Shown here in pieces: positions 9,116 to 16,989 of a stretch of 64,000 nt of DNA. Below the pieces are notes generated by a model that was not told where the DNA came from, ran no database searches, and saw nothing but the letters and a program-made list of their open reading frames with translations. The translations under genes were made by a program, and so were the position numbers. Every line of letters starts with the position of its first letter. Positions within the stretch are counted from its first letter, which is position 1. The stretch is from NCBI GenBank assembly GCA_937901965.1, contig CALGSW010000007.1:62001-126000 (forward strand). The letters run 5' to 3'. This DNA is from an uncultured Bacteroidota bacterium. Its GTDB lineage: Bacteria; Bacteroidota; Bacteroidia; Bacteroidales; UBA932.

Positions 9116-9891
9116 GTATAGTATTAGGGAAGAAAAAGTTTCAGAAATTTTTTGAATCTCTTTTTCACCTATCTCTTAAGGGGATGAATTACGGAAATGG
9201 GGTTTATTTTGAAAAAAGCGGTGAACTCAACGTGCTAGGTCTTATTTATGAGAAATTCAAAGAAGAAAAAGAGTTGGTAATTTTTGATGTTGGGGGTAAC
9301 GTCGGGAATTATTCCAGGGCTTTGTCAGATTTCTTTAAAACAAAAGCGATTATTCACTCTTTTGAGCCATCAAAAAAAACGTTCGAAATTTATAAAGAGA
9401 CAACAAAAAATCTCCCAAATATAATTCCGAACAATATAGGATTGAGTAATGAAGAGGGTATACACATAATTTATTCAAATGAAGTAGGGTCAGGACTTGC
9501 TTCAATGTATCACAGAAAGTTAGACCATATGGGCATAATTATGGATATGCAGGAAGAGGTTAAGTTATCAACAATTGATATATACTGCATAAATAATAAA
9601 ATTGAAAGGATTAATTTTTTGAAACTGGATATTGAGGGTCATGAAATTAATGCACTGTTAGGTGCAAAGAGAATGATTGATGAGGGGAGGATTGATGTAA
9701 TTCAATTTGAGTTTGGAGGGTGCAACATCGATTCAAAAACCTATTTCCAAGATTTTTTCTACCTTCTCAATAACAAATACGACATATACAGAATCTTAAA
9801 AGATGGTCTATTTGGAATTCCAGTGTATAAGGAGACTTATGAAATTTTCATTACTGTAAATTACTTGGCAGTCAGAAAAGATAAAACTTGA
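9100..9891 (+). CDS. FkbM family methyltransferase
   Basis: 263 residues with a SAM-binding Rossmann motif (IFDVGGNVGNYS, about residues 60-72), an acidic loop after strand 2 (HSFEPSKKTFE) and the FkbM-family motif LKLDIEGHEINALLGA. FkbM enzymes O-methylate sugars or small molecules; here it probably methylates a sugar hydroxyl of the repeat unit or chain end. Translation overlaps the fucosyltransferase gene by 16 bases, which suggests coupling. Confidence 0.85.
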   Translation: MGKILSIVLGKKKFQKFFESLFHLSLKGMNYGNGVYFEKSGELNVLGLIYEKFKEEKELVIFDVGGNVGNYSRALSDFFKTKAIIHSFEPSKKTFEIYKETTKNLPNIIPNNIGLSNEEGIHIIYSNEVGSGLASMYHRKLDHMGIIMDMQEEVKLSTIDIYCINNKIERINFLKLDIEGHEINALLGAKRMIDEGRIDVIQFEFGGCNIDSKTYFQDFFYLLNNKYDIYRILKDGLFGIPVYKETYEIFITVNYLAVRKDKT

Positions 9892-9898
9892 AAGCTTT

Positions 9899-10753
9899 AT
9901 GAGCTGGTATAACAAATATTTATCAATATTCGAAAAACCATTCTACTCTATTCCTGAAAAGGTAATTGATGAGATTAAGGGTAATATGTTGACTTTTAGG
10001 AGCGAAACCCCAGTTGCCTCTGTCGTTGTGATTGCATATAACGAAGAAAAAAGGCTTCCTGCTTGTCTATGGTCGTTGAGCAATAATAAATGTAAGTATC
10101 CGTTTGAGATAATAGGTATTGATAATAACTCGTCTGACAGTACTGCAGAAGTTTACAGTACTCTTGGGGTGAAGTTTTTTAAGGAAGAGAGAAAAGGGCC
10201 CGGGTATGCAAGAAGCAGAGGTCTTGCTGAGGCCAAGGGGAAGATATTAATATGCATTGACTCAGATACAATTTATCCTGAGAGGTACATTGAGATTATG
10301 ATTGATTCGTTCAATAAACCGGGAGTTGTTGCTGTCTCTTCTTTGTATAGCTTTATTCCTAACGAGCAATTTCCCGTTTATAAGTTGTTCTTTTATGAGT
10401 TATTAAGAGACATTCACATTTTTCTGTTATCCTTTAAAAGTCCTGAAAGGTGCATAAGAGGTTCAGTTTTCGCCCATAATACAGCATTGGGCAGGAAAAT
10501 AGGTTATAGGGTTAATATTAAGAGAGGAGAAGACGGCTCTCTTGCATACGCACTTAAAGACTTTGGTAAGATAAGATTCATAAGGAACAGAAAGGCAAGA
10601 CCAGTAACTTCAACATCGGCATTTAAAGCCGATGGTAACCTGCTTACTGCATTTAAAACAAGATTTTTTTCTGCTCTGAGCGGATTTAGAAAATACTTTG
10701 TTAAGGCAAAGGGAGAATTAAAAGATCAGGACTCAAATATAATTAAGGACTAA
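9899..10753 (+). CDS. Family 2 glycosyltransferase
   Basis: 284 residues. GT2 signatures are VVVIAYNEEKRLPAC, GIDNNSSDST, a GPGYARSRGLAEAKG segment and the metal-binding CIDSDT. The AYNEEKRL/NNSSDST pattern resembles dolichol-phosphate-mannose-synthase-like soluble GT2 enzymes. It lies 7 bases after the methyltransferase gene, and its stop overlaps the next start (TAATG). The specificity is unknown. Confidence 0.85.
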   Translation: MSWYNKYLSIFEKPFYSIPEKVIDEIKGNMLTFRSETPVASVVVIAYNEEKRLPACLWSLSNNKCKYPFEIIGIDNNSSDSTAEVYSTLGVKFFKEERKGPGYARSRGLAEAKGKILICIDSDTIYPERYIEIMIDSFNKPGVVAVSSLYSFIPNEQFPVYKLFFYELLRDIHIFLLSFKSPERCIRGSVFAHNTALGRKIGYRVNIKRGEDGSLAYALKDFGKIRFIRNRKARPVTSTSAFKADGNLLTAFKTRFFSALSGFRKYFVKAKGELKDQDSNIIKD

Positions 10754-11889
10754 TGAAAGCACTCTTCCTCCATTTCCACGATTTTTATCCGCATAGTGGC
10801 ATAAGTAAGAAGATTCAATATCAAGTCTCCGCATTGAAAGAGTGTGGCCTTGATGTTTTTTTATGCCACATGACTATTGACGAAAACGGAGTCCAGAGAA
10901 GAGTCTGCAACGATAGTGTAATTGAGGACTATGGAAATGGTGTTTTTGCAAAATTGCTTAAATGGGTACGATTTAAATCTCTGACAAAATTTATCTTAGA
11001 AAATCAAATTGAGTTTGTTTACATACGTAGTTTTTACAACACAAATCCGCCACTTTTAAAGATGCTTAGAACTCTAAAAAAAGAGGGTGTTAAGGTTGTA
11101 ATGGAGTTGCCCACGTATCCGTATGACGTTGAGGTTAAGAGCTCTACGCTATCACTCTCAAACAGAATGATTTTCTTTGTAAACAAACTATACAGAGATA
11201 GACTTAAAAGTTGTTTGACAAAAATTGTGACCTTCTCTGATTATAAAGAGATACACGGAGTTGAAACAATTAATATATCAAACGGGATAGACTTTGAAAG
11301 AATTAGACTAAAGACAAGCAAATCCGAACAGCCAGATAAATTAAAATTACTTGGAGTGGCCGAGATTCATTACTGGCATGGTTATGACAGGCTTATCAGG
11401 GGGATGGCAGAGTACTATAAAAATCCGTATAATACAATTGAGGTAAGTTTTGATATTGTGGGCGGAGGTGTTCCTTCTGAAGTTTCTATGTTACAAAACC
11501 TAACTAAAGAACTTAATTTAGATAAGTATATATCATTCTATGGTGAAAGTTCCGGTGATGAACTTGATGATTTTTTTGAAAAAGCTGATTTTGGAATTGC
11601 CAGCCTGGGCCGCCACCGTTCCGGAATTACAAAGATTAAAACACTTAAGACAAGAGAATACGCTGCCAGGGGAATTCCTTTTATCTATTCAGAAATCGAT
11701 GAGGATTTTGACAACATGCCTTATATAATAAAAGCACCTGCTGATGAGTCTCCAATTGATATTGTAAGGATTGTTGGTTTTTATAAGACTCTGAAGTTAA
11801 ACCCCGTTGAAATTAGATCTACCATTGAAGGGAGTCTCTCATGGAAGGTTCAGATGCAAAAAGTAATTGACGAGACATTTAAAAGATGA
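10753..11889 (+). CDS. Family 4-like (GT-B) glycosyltransferase
   Basis: 378 residues with the two-domain GT-B pattern. The N-terminal half has the acceptor-side fold with HSGISKKIQYQ near the start. The C-terminal half has LLGVAEIHYWHGYDRLI, DIVGGG, the ADFGIASLG segment and a TREYAARGIPFI motif corresponding to the donor-binding E-x7-E region. These are marks of retaining GT4-type enzymes. It overlaps its neighbours by 1 and 4 bases on either side, a tightly coupled operon. Confidence 0.8.
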   Translation: MKALFLHFHDFYPHSGISKKIQYQVSALKECGLDVFLCHMTIDENGVQRRVCNDSVIEDYGNGVFAKLLKWVRFKSLTKFILENQIEFVYIRSFYNTNPPLLKMLRTLKKEGVKVVMELPTYPYDVEVKSSTLSLSNRMIFFVNKLYRDRLKSCLTKIVTFSDYKEIHGVETINISNGIDFERIRLKTSKSEQPDKLKLLGVAEIHYWHGYDRLIRGMAEYYKNPYNTIEVSFDIVGGGVPSEVSMLQNLTKELNLDKYISFYGESSGDELDDFFEKADFGIASLGRHRSGITKIKTLKTREYAARGIPFIYSEIDEDFDNMPYIIKAPADESPIDIVRIVGFYKTLKLNPVEIRSTIEGSLSWKVQMQKVIDETFKR

Positions 11890-13064
11890 TGAAAACATTT
11901 TTTTGGATATCGCTATTTGTAGTGTTTTATACATATGTTGGTTATGGAATATTACTCTATCTGCTTGTTAAGATAAAAGAGTTTTTGTCTAAGCCGGCTA
12001 TCCCCCAAATATCAACCACCGATTTTCCTGATGTCTCTCTTTTAATTGCAGCATATAATGAAGAGAAGATTGTAGATGAAAAGATGTCTAATTGTTTTGA
12101 ACTTGGGTATCCTAAGGACAAGCTTAAAATAGTTTGGATTACCGATGGGTCAACAGATAAGACTAATGAAAAGTTGTCACTCTATTCAAATGTGGAGGTG
12201 CTGTTTGAAGCAAGGAGAGGTGGAAAAACAGCTGCTTTAAACAGGGCTATGAATTTCATCAACACTGACATAGTGATTTTTACCGACGCAAACACAATGT
12301 TAAATAAGGATGCCATCACAGAAATTGTCAAAGCTTTCTTAGACCCACGGGTTGGATGTGTGGCTGGTGAAAAAAGGGTTGAGTTTGCTGGCTCAGGGAG
12401 TACTTCTTCACAAGGAGAGGGTGCTTACTGGAAATATGAATCGGCACTTAAAGACCTGGATTCAAGGCTTAACACAGCAGTAGGAGCAGCAGGAGAGCTT
12501 TTTGCAGTCAGAAAGAACTTATTTGAATATGTGGAGGAGGACACTCTGCTGGATGACTTCATTATTTCTATGAGAATAGCAAAAAAAGGTTATAAAATCA
12601 GATATTGTAAAAATGCATATGCGGTAGAGGGTGGGTCTCTGAATATGACAGAGGAGAAGAAAAGAAAGATAAGGATAGCAGCCGGAGGAATTCAGTCTGT
12701 AATAAGGTTATCTTCATTGCTGAATGCTTTCAAATACCCACTTCTCTCGTTTCAGTATATTTCTCACCGAGTATTAAGATGGACAATAACACCTGTACTG
12801 CTTTTATTACTCTTGCCCATAAATATTATTCTGGTGATAAATGATGAACACATAATCTATCCAATCTTACTATTACTACAACTTCTCTTTTACATAGCAG
12901 CATACATTGGAAAAATATTTGAAACAAGGAATATTAAGTTAAGTGTGTTTATAATTCCTTACTATTTTATGTTTATGAATTTTAATGTTTTTGCCGGGCT
13001 ACGTTATCTCTTAAAGAAAAGAAGAGGAGATGGAACCTGGGAAAAGGCGAAAAGAGCTGATTAA
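11886..13064 (+). CDS. Membrane-associated family 2 glycosyltransferase
   Basis: 392 residues. An N-terminal TM helix (about residues 3-25) is followed by a GT-A domain with LLIAAYNEEKI, WITDGSTD, the metal-binding FTDANT, LLDDFIISMRI, and a basic KKRKIRIAAG segment where QxxRW lies in relatives. Three or more C-terminal TM helices (about 300-370) complete it. The layout resembles PgaC/IcaA-like and cellulose-synthase-like enzymes, but it may add a single sugar. The ATGA overlap with the preceding gene indicates translational coupling. Confidence 0.83.
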   Translation: MMKTFFWISLFVVFYTYVGYGILLYLLVKIKEFLSKPAIPQISTTDFPDVSLLIAAYNEEKIVDEKMSNCFELGYPKDKLKIVWITDGSTDKTNEKLSLYSNVEVLFEARRGGKTAALNRAMNFINTDIVIFTDANTMLNKDAITEIVKAFLDPRVGCVAGEKRVEFAGSGSTSSQGEGAYWKYESALKDLDSRLNTAVGAAGELFAVRKNLFEYVEEDTLLDDFIISMRIAKKGYKIRYCKNAYAVEGGSLNMTEEKKRKIRIAAGGIQSVIRLSSLLNAFKYPLLSFQYISHRVLRWTITPVLLLLLLPINIILVINDEHIIYPILLLLQLLFYIAAYIGKIFETRNIKLSVFIIPYYFMFMNFNVFAGLRYLLKKRRGDGTWEKAKRAD

Positions 13065-13091
13065 TTTATTTTTGATATTATATAAAATACT

Positions 13092-13712
13092 ATGAAGGGG
13101 AAAATTATTGATTGGTTAAAAAATAATCCAAAAGCTAAAAAGCTTGTTCTGGATTTTTTAATTCATCCCGTGAAGACAAGACCAAGGTGGTACCTCCGTC
13201 TTTTTATCCCCTTTTACATACACAAAGGGAAACGTTCGGTACTATATAACAGTGTAAGAAAAGATATTGCTCCTTTTAACAAATTTTCTATTGGCGACTA
13301 CTCTGTTGTTGAAGACTTTTCACTCGTAAACAATCTTGTAGGAGACATAATAATAGGAAATTACTCCAGAGTGGGCCTCAATAACGTTGTGATAGGGCCT
13401 GTGATAATTGGAAACAATGTGAACCTTGCTCAGAATATCACTGTTTCAGGTCTTGACCACAACTACAAGGACACTTCAAAAAGAATTGATGAACAAGGAG
13501 TTAGTACATCACTAATCACTATTGATGACAACGTCTGGATAGGGGCAAATTGTGTTGTTACAAAGGGTGTCAATATTGGGAAGCATTCTATTATAGCTGC
13601 AGGTAGCGTTGTAAGCAAAGACATTCCTCCTTACAGCGTTGCGGCAGGTAATCCGGCCAGAGTAATAAAATCATATAACAACAACACGGGAAACTGGGAG
13701 AAAGTTGTATAG
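13092..13712 (+). CDS. Hexapeptide-repeat acyltransferase (sugar O-acetyltransferase-like)
   Basis: 206 residues. From about residue 70 onward it contains left-handed beta-helix hexapeptide repeats (IIIGNYSRVGLNNV, PVIIGNNVNLAQNI, ITIDDNVWIGANC, VNIGKHSIIAAGSVV) and a characteristic loop with GLDHNYKD that supplies the catalytic histidine in WcaF/Maa/CysE-like transferases. It ends with AAGNPARVI. It probably acetylates a sugar of the repeat unit from acetyl-CoA. It sits inside the operon, 27 bases after the preceding glycosyltransferase gene. Confidence 0.87.
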   Translation: MKGKIIDWLKNNPKAKKLVLDFLIHPVKTRPRWYLRLFIPFYIHKGKRSVLYNSVRKDIAPFNKFSIGDYSVVEDFSLVNNLVGDIIIGNYSRVGLNNVVIGPVIIGNNVNLAQNITVSGLDHNYKDTSKRIDEQGVSTSLITIDDNVWIGANCVVTKGVNIGKHSIIAAGSVVSKDIPPYSVAAGNPARVIKSYNNNTGNWEKVV

Positions 13713-13729
13713 TATAAATTGAAACAATA

Positions 13730-14716
13730 ATGACGAATCCCAAAGTAAGCGTAATAATTCCAGTCTATAATACTGCCAAATATCTGGAAAGCTCTGTCTC
13801 TTCTATTCAAGAACAGACTTTAAGGGATATTGAAATTCTTATAATTGATGATGGTTCAACAGACAACAGTCCGGCAACATTAAAAAAGCTTTCAGAAGAA
13901 GACGCAAGAATTCGTTTATTTACTCAGTCAAATCAAGGACAATCTGCAGCAAGAAACCTGGGACTTGATAATGCACAAGGCGACTATGTCTATTTTATGG
14001 ACAGCGATGACATACTTGAATTAAATGCACTATCATCATGTTATGAAAAATGCGATTCACAGAATCTGGACATTGTAATTTTTGATGCCGATGTTTTTTA
14101 CGAAAGTGAGAAAAATGAAAAAACGGGTTTTAATTACATTAGATCAGGAAAGATTGAAGATAAACTTTACGATGGTATTGAACTTATGGAAGTATTGCTT
14201 AAACAGAATCTGTTTAAAGCTGTTCCATGGTTGTTCTTTGTAAAAAGAGAGTTGATTGAAAATATCAAACTGCGTTTTTTCCCGGGTATTATTCATGAAG
14301 ACGAACTGTTTACACCCATTCTTTATTTGGCTGCAGAGAGGATGGGTTACATTCCAGGTCTCTTTTTTCACAGAAGAATTAGAGAAAACTCTACAATGAC
14401 AAACAAGTTCTCAGAACGAAATCTGACGGGCTACTTTGCAGTAATTGAAAACTTGAAAATATATAGTCATAGTTGCGAAAACAGGACAAAAAAAATTGTA
14501 GAAAAATTGATTAGGAATATTGTAATTTCAATATCCGATCAATCAGGATCAATGCCGGTGTCACAAAGGTATTCAATAATACAATTCTTTTTTGCGCATA
14601 ATTTGCTGAAATATTTGAGATTCAAAAGTACTGTCATTATGGTGTCTCCTTTTGGCAACAGCATTAAGGAAAAAGTACTTAAACCCATTTATAAAAGCAT
14701 TAGAAAACATTTATAG
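13730..14716 (+). CDS. Family 2 glycosyltransferase (EpsH/WcaA-like)
   Basis: 328 residues with a classical N-terminal GT2 domain: VSVIIPVYNTAKYLESSV, LIIDDGSTDNS, GQSAARNLGLDNAQGDYV and the metal-binding FMDSDD. The C-terminal third is less conserved and ends with a basic helix. It probably adds one sugar to the lipid-linked repeat unit. It lies 25 bases before gmd. Confidence 0.88.
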   Translation: MTNPKVSVIIPVYNTAKYLESSVSSIQEQTLRDIEILIIDDGSTDNSPATLKKLSEEDARIRLFTQSNQGQSAARNLGLDNAQGDYVYFMDSDDILELNALSSCYEKCDSQNLDIVIFDADVFYESEKNEKTGFNYIRSGKIEDKLYDGIELMEVLLKQNLFKAVPWLFFVKRELIENIKLRFFPGIIHEDELFTPILYLAAERMGYIPGLFFHRRIRENSTMTNKFSERNLTGYFAVIENLKIYSHSCENRTKKIVEKLIRNIVISISDQSGSMPVSQRYSIIQFFFAHNLLKYLRFKSTVIMVSPFGNSIKEKVLKPIYKSIRKHL

Positions 14717-14741
14717 TTATCTTTACTTAATTAATAAATAT

Positions 14742-15902
14742 ATGTCACAGAAAATCGCCCTTATTACCGGAGTAACCGGGCAAGATGGTGCCTATTTATC
14801 CGAGTACCTTCTTAAGAAAGACTACATTGTACACGGTATTAAAAGGCGCTCTTCCTTATTTAATACAGATAGGATTGACCATCTTTATCAAGATCCTCAT
14901 ATTGAGAACAGAAACTTCACTCTTCACTATGGAGATTTGACTGATTCTATGAATCTGACTAGTATTATACAAAAAGTGCAGCCTGATGAAATTTATAATC
15001 TGGCAGCAATGAGTCATGTTAAGGTAAGCTTTGATACTCCTGAATACACGGCAAATGCAGATGGAGTAGGAACTCTCAGATTGCTTGAGGCTGTCAGATT
15101 ACTTGGACTAAAGGATAAAACACGCATTTATCAGGCATCAACTTCTGAATTATACGGTATGGCTCAAGAGGTTCCACAAAGAGAGACGACTCCTTTTTAT
15201 CCACGCTCACCATATGCTGTTGCAAAGTTATATGCGTACTGGATTACAGTGAATTACAGAGAAGCTTATGGATTACATGCAAGTAACGGCATATTATTTA
15301 ACCACGAATCGCCTGTAAGAGGTGAGACCTTTGTTACCAGGAAAATTACCCGGGCTCTTAGCAGAATTGCATTAGGAATACAGGATTCTGTTTTTCTTGG
15401 GAATTTATCAAGCAGAAGAGACTGGGGTCATGCTAAGGACTATGTAAGGGCTATGTATTTAATGCTCCAGCAAGATCAGCCGGACGACTATGTTATCGCA
15501 ACGGGAGTTACAACAACTATTAGAGACTTTGTGAAATTGGCAGGTCTGGAAATCGGTCTTGAGATTACTTTTAAGGGTGAAGGAGCCGACGAAAAGGGGT
15601 ATATATCGGCAATAGACGAAAAATTGTTTTCACAGAAAGTAGGAGCTAAGTATATTGAAAAAATTAATAGTTTAATAAAGAGCCTTGTTCCTGTAGTTCA
15701 GGTTGATTCGCAATATTTTAGACCTACTGAAGTTGATATCTTAATGGGAGATGCTACAAAAGCTAAAACCAAACTTGGGTGGGAGCCGCAATATGACCTT
15801 AAAGGGTTAATAGAAGACATGATGAATGCCGATGTTAAGCTTATGCAAAAAGAGGCATGGCTTAAGGAGGGAGGTTACAGAATCTGCAACTATTTTGAGT
15901 AA
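14742..15902 (+). CDS. gmd: GDP-mannose 4,6-dehydratase
   Basis: 386 residues from the ATG at 14742 (MSQKIALITGVTGQDG). It makes GDP-4-keto-6-deoxy-mannose from GDP-mannose. An extended-SDR NAD(P)-binding motif TGVTGQDGAYLSEYLL sits at the N-terminus; the catalytic region has STSELYG and the YxxxK motif SPYAVAKLYA; and RRDWGHAKDYV and RPTEVDILMGD are gmd-family motifs. Relatives are about 345-375 residues, and the extra length lies around residues 285-325. An upstream in-frame ATG at 14652 would overlap the preceding gene by 65 bases and is not needed. Next gene: fcl, 1 base later. Confidence 0.96.
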   Translation: MSQKIALITGVTGQDGAYLSEYLLKKDYIVHGIKRRSSLFNTDRIDHLYQDPHIENRNFTLHYGDLTDSMNLTSIIQKVQPDEIYNLAAMSHVKVSFDTPEYTANADGVGTLRLLEAVRLLGLKDKTRIYQASTSELYGMAQEVPQRETTPFYPRSPYAVAKLYAYWITVNYREAYGLHASNGILFNHESPVRGETFVTRKITRALSRIALGIQDSVFLGNLSSRRDWGHAKDYVRAMYLMLQQDQPDDYVIATGVTTTIRDFVKLAGLEIGLEITFKGEGADEKGYISAIDEKLFSQKVGAKYIEKINSLIKSLVPVVQVDSQYFRPTEVDILMGDATKAKTKLGWEPQYDLKGLIEDMMNADVKLMQKEAWLKEGGYRICNYFE

Positions 15903-15903
15903 T

Positions 15904-16989
15904 ATGAAAAAGGATAGTAAAATATTTGTTGCTGGTCACAAAGGAATGGTTGGGTCTGCAATCTTGGAGAATCTTAAAAAGAGAGGCTATACAAACTTCG
16001 CCCTAAGAACATCTTCTGAACTTAATCTTACAAACCAGAAAGATGTCTTGGACTTTTTTGAAAAAGAGAAACCTGAATTTGTTTTTCTTGCAGCTGGTAA
16101 GGTGGGAGGAATTAAAGCCAATAACACGTATCGGGCGCAGTTTATTTATGAGAATTTAATGATAGAGAGCAATGTTATACATAGTTCTTGGATTTCAAAC
16201 GTAAAAAAGATTCTGTTTCTAGGTAGCTCTTGTATTTATCCACGTGACGCACCACAGCCAATATCGGAAGAGAGCCTCTTGACCTCTCCTCTTGAGTATA
16301 CAAACGAACCCTATGCTATTGCAAAAATAGCCGGGATTAGGATGTGTGAGAGCTACAATCTCCAATATGGTGCGAACTACATATCAGTGATGCCAACGAA
16401 CCTATATGGCCCTAATGACAACTTTAACTTTGAGACAGCACATGTTTTACCTGCTTTAATTAGAAAAATATATTTAGGCAAGTGTCTTGAGAACAATAAC
16501 TGGAACGCTATCAGAGAAGACTTAAATAGAAGACCTGTTGAAGAATTTAATGGTGAATCTGCAGAGAAAGAGATTCTTGCAATTCTTAACAAATACGGTA
16601 TAAGTGTTTCTGAAAAAAACAGTGTATCAGTTGAAATTTGGGGAAGTGGAGCCCCTTCAAGGGACTTTCTGTGGAGTGAGGAGTTAGCTGATGCATGCGT
16701 TTTCGTAATGGAGAACATAGATGCGAACGATGTAATTCCTCCCTTTGGAGAAGTCAGAAACACACATTTGAATATTGGAACTGGCGTAGAAATATCAATT
16801 AAAGAGTTAGCTCTCTTAATTAAAACCAAAGTTGGCTTTAGTGGAAGTATTTATTTTAATGCATCAAAGCCTGACGGGACTTTGCGTAAAGCGCTAGACA
16901 CTTCAAAGATTAACTCTTTAGGGTGGCATTATAAAATAGAAATAGAGGAGGGAATAGAGAAATTGATTAACTGGTATACAACCAGTTAA
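15904..16989 (+). CDS. fcl: GDP-L-fucose synthase
   Basis: 361 residues from the ATG at 15904. It is the epimerase/reductase that turns the gmd product into GDP-L-fucose. It has the NADP-binding motif FVAGHKGMVGSAI, the GSSCIYP serine segment, and the YxxxK motif EPYAIAKIAG. An insert of roughly 35-40 residues (about residues 196-240, including NRRPVEEFNGESAEKE) makes it longer than the ~320-residue E. coli enzyme; I believe such longer forms occur in Bacteroidota, from memory only. It is the last gene of the operon, and its stop overlaps the convergent lipoprotein gene by 4 bases. Confidence 0.96.
   Translation: MKKDSKIFVAGHKGMVGSAILENLKKRGYTNFALRTSSELNLTNQKDVLDFFEKEKPEFVFLAAGKVGGIKANNTYRAQFIYENLMIESNVIHSSWISNVKKILFLGSSCIYPRDAPQPISEESLLTSPLEYTNEPYAIAKIAGIRMCESYNLQYGANYISVMPTNLYGPNDNFNFETAHVLPALIRKIYLGKCLENNNWNAIREDLNRRPVEEFNGESAEKEILAILNKYGISVSEKNSVSVEIWGSGAPSRDFLWSEELADACVFVMENIDANDVIPPFGEVRNTHLNIGTGVEISIKELALLIKTKVGFSGSIYFNASKPDGTLRKALDTSKINSLGWHYKIEIEEGIEKLINWYTTS

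Noticed and set aside
14652..14741. Upstream in-frame ATG that would lengthen gmd by 30 residues
   Set aside because: The extra residues overlap the preceding glycosyltransferase gene, and the conserved NAD-binding motif normally begins a few residues after the start, as it does from 14742.
15826..15903. Upstream start for fcl inside gmd
   Set aside because: It would overlap gmd by 77 bases. The ATG at 15904 places the Rossmann motif at the usual distance.
16377..16829. 150-residue open frame opposite fcl
   Set aside because: It is wholly inside a clear gene on the other strand and shows no family features. The same applies to the many other short frames lying inside recognised genes.
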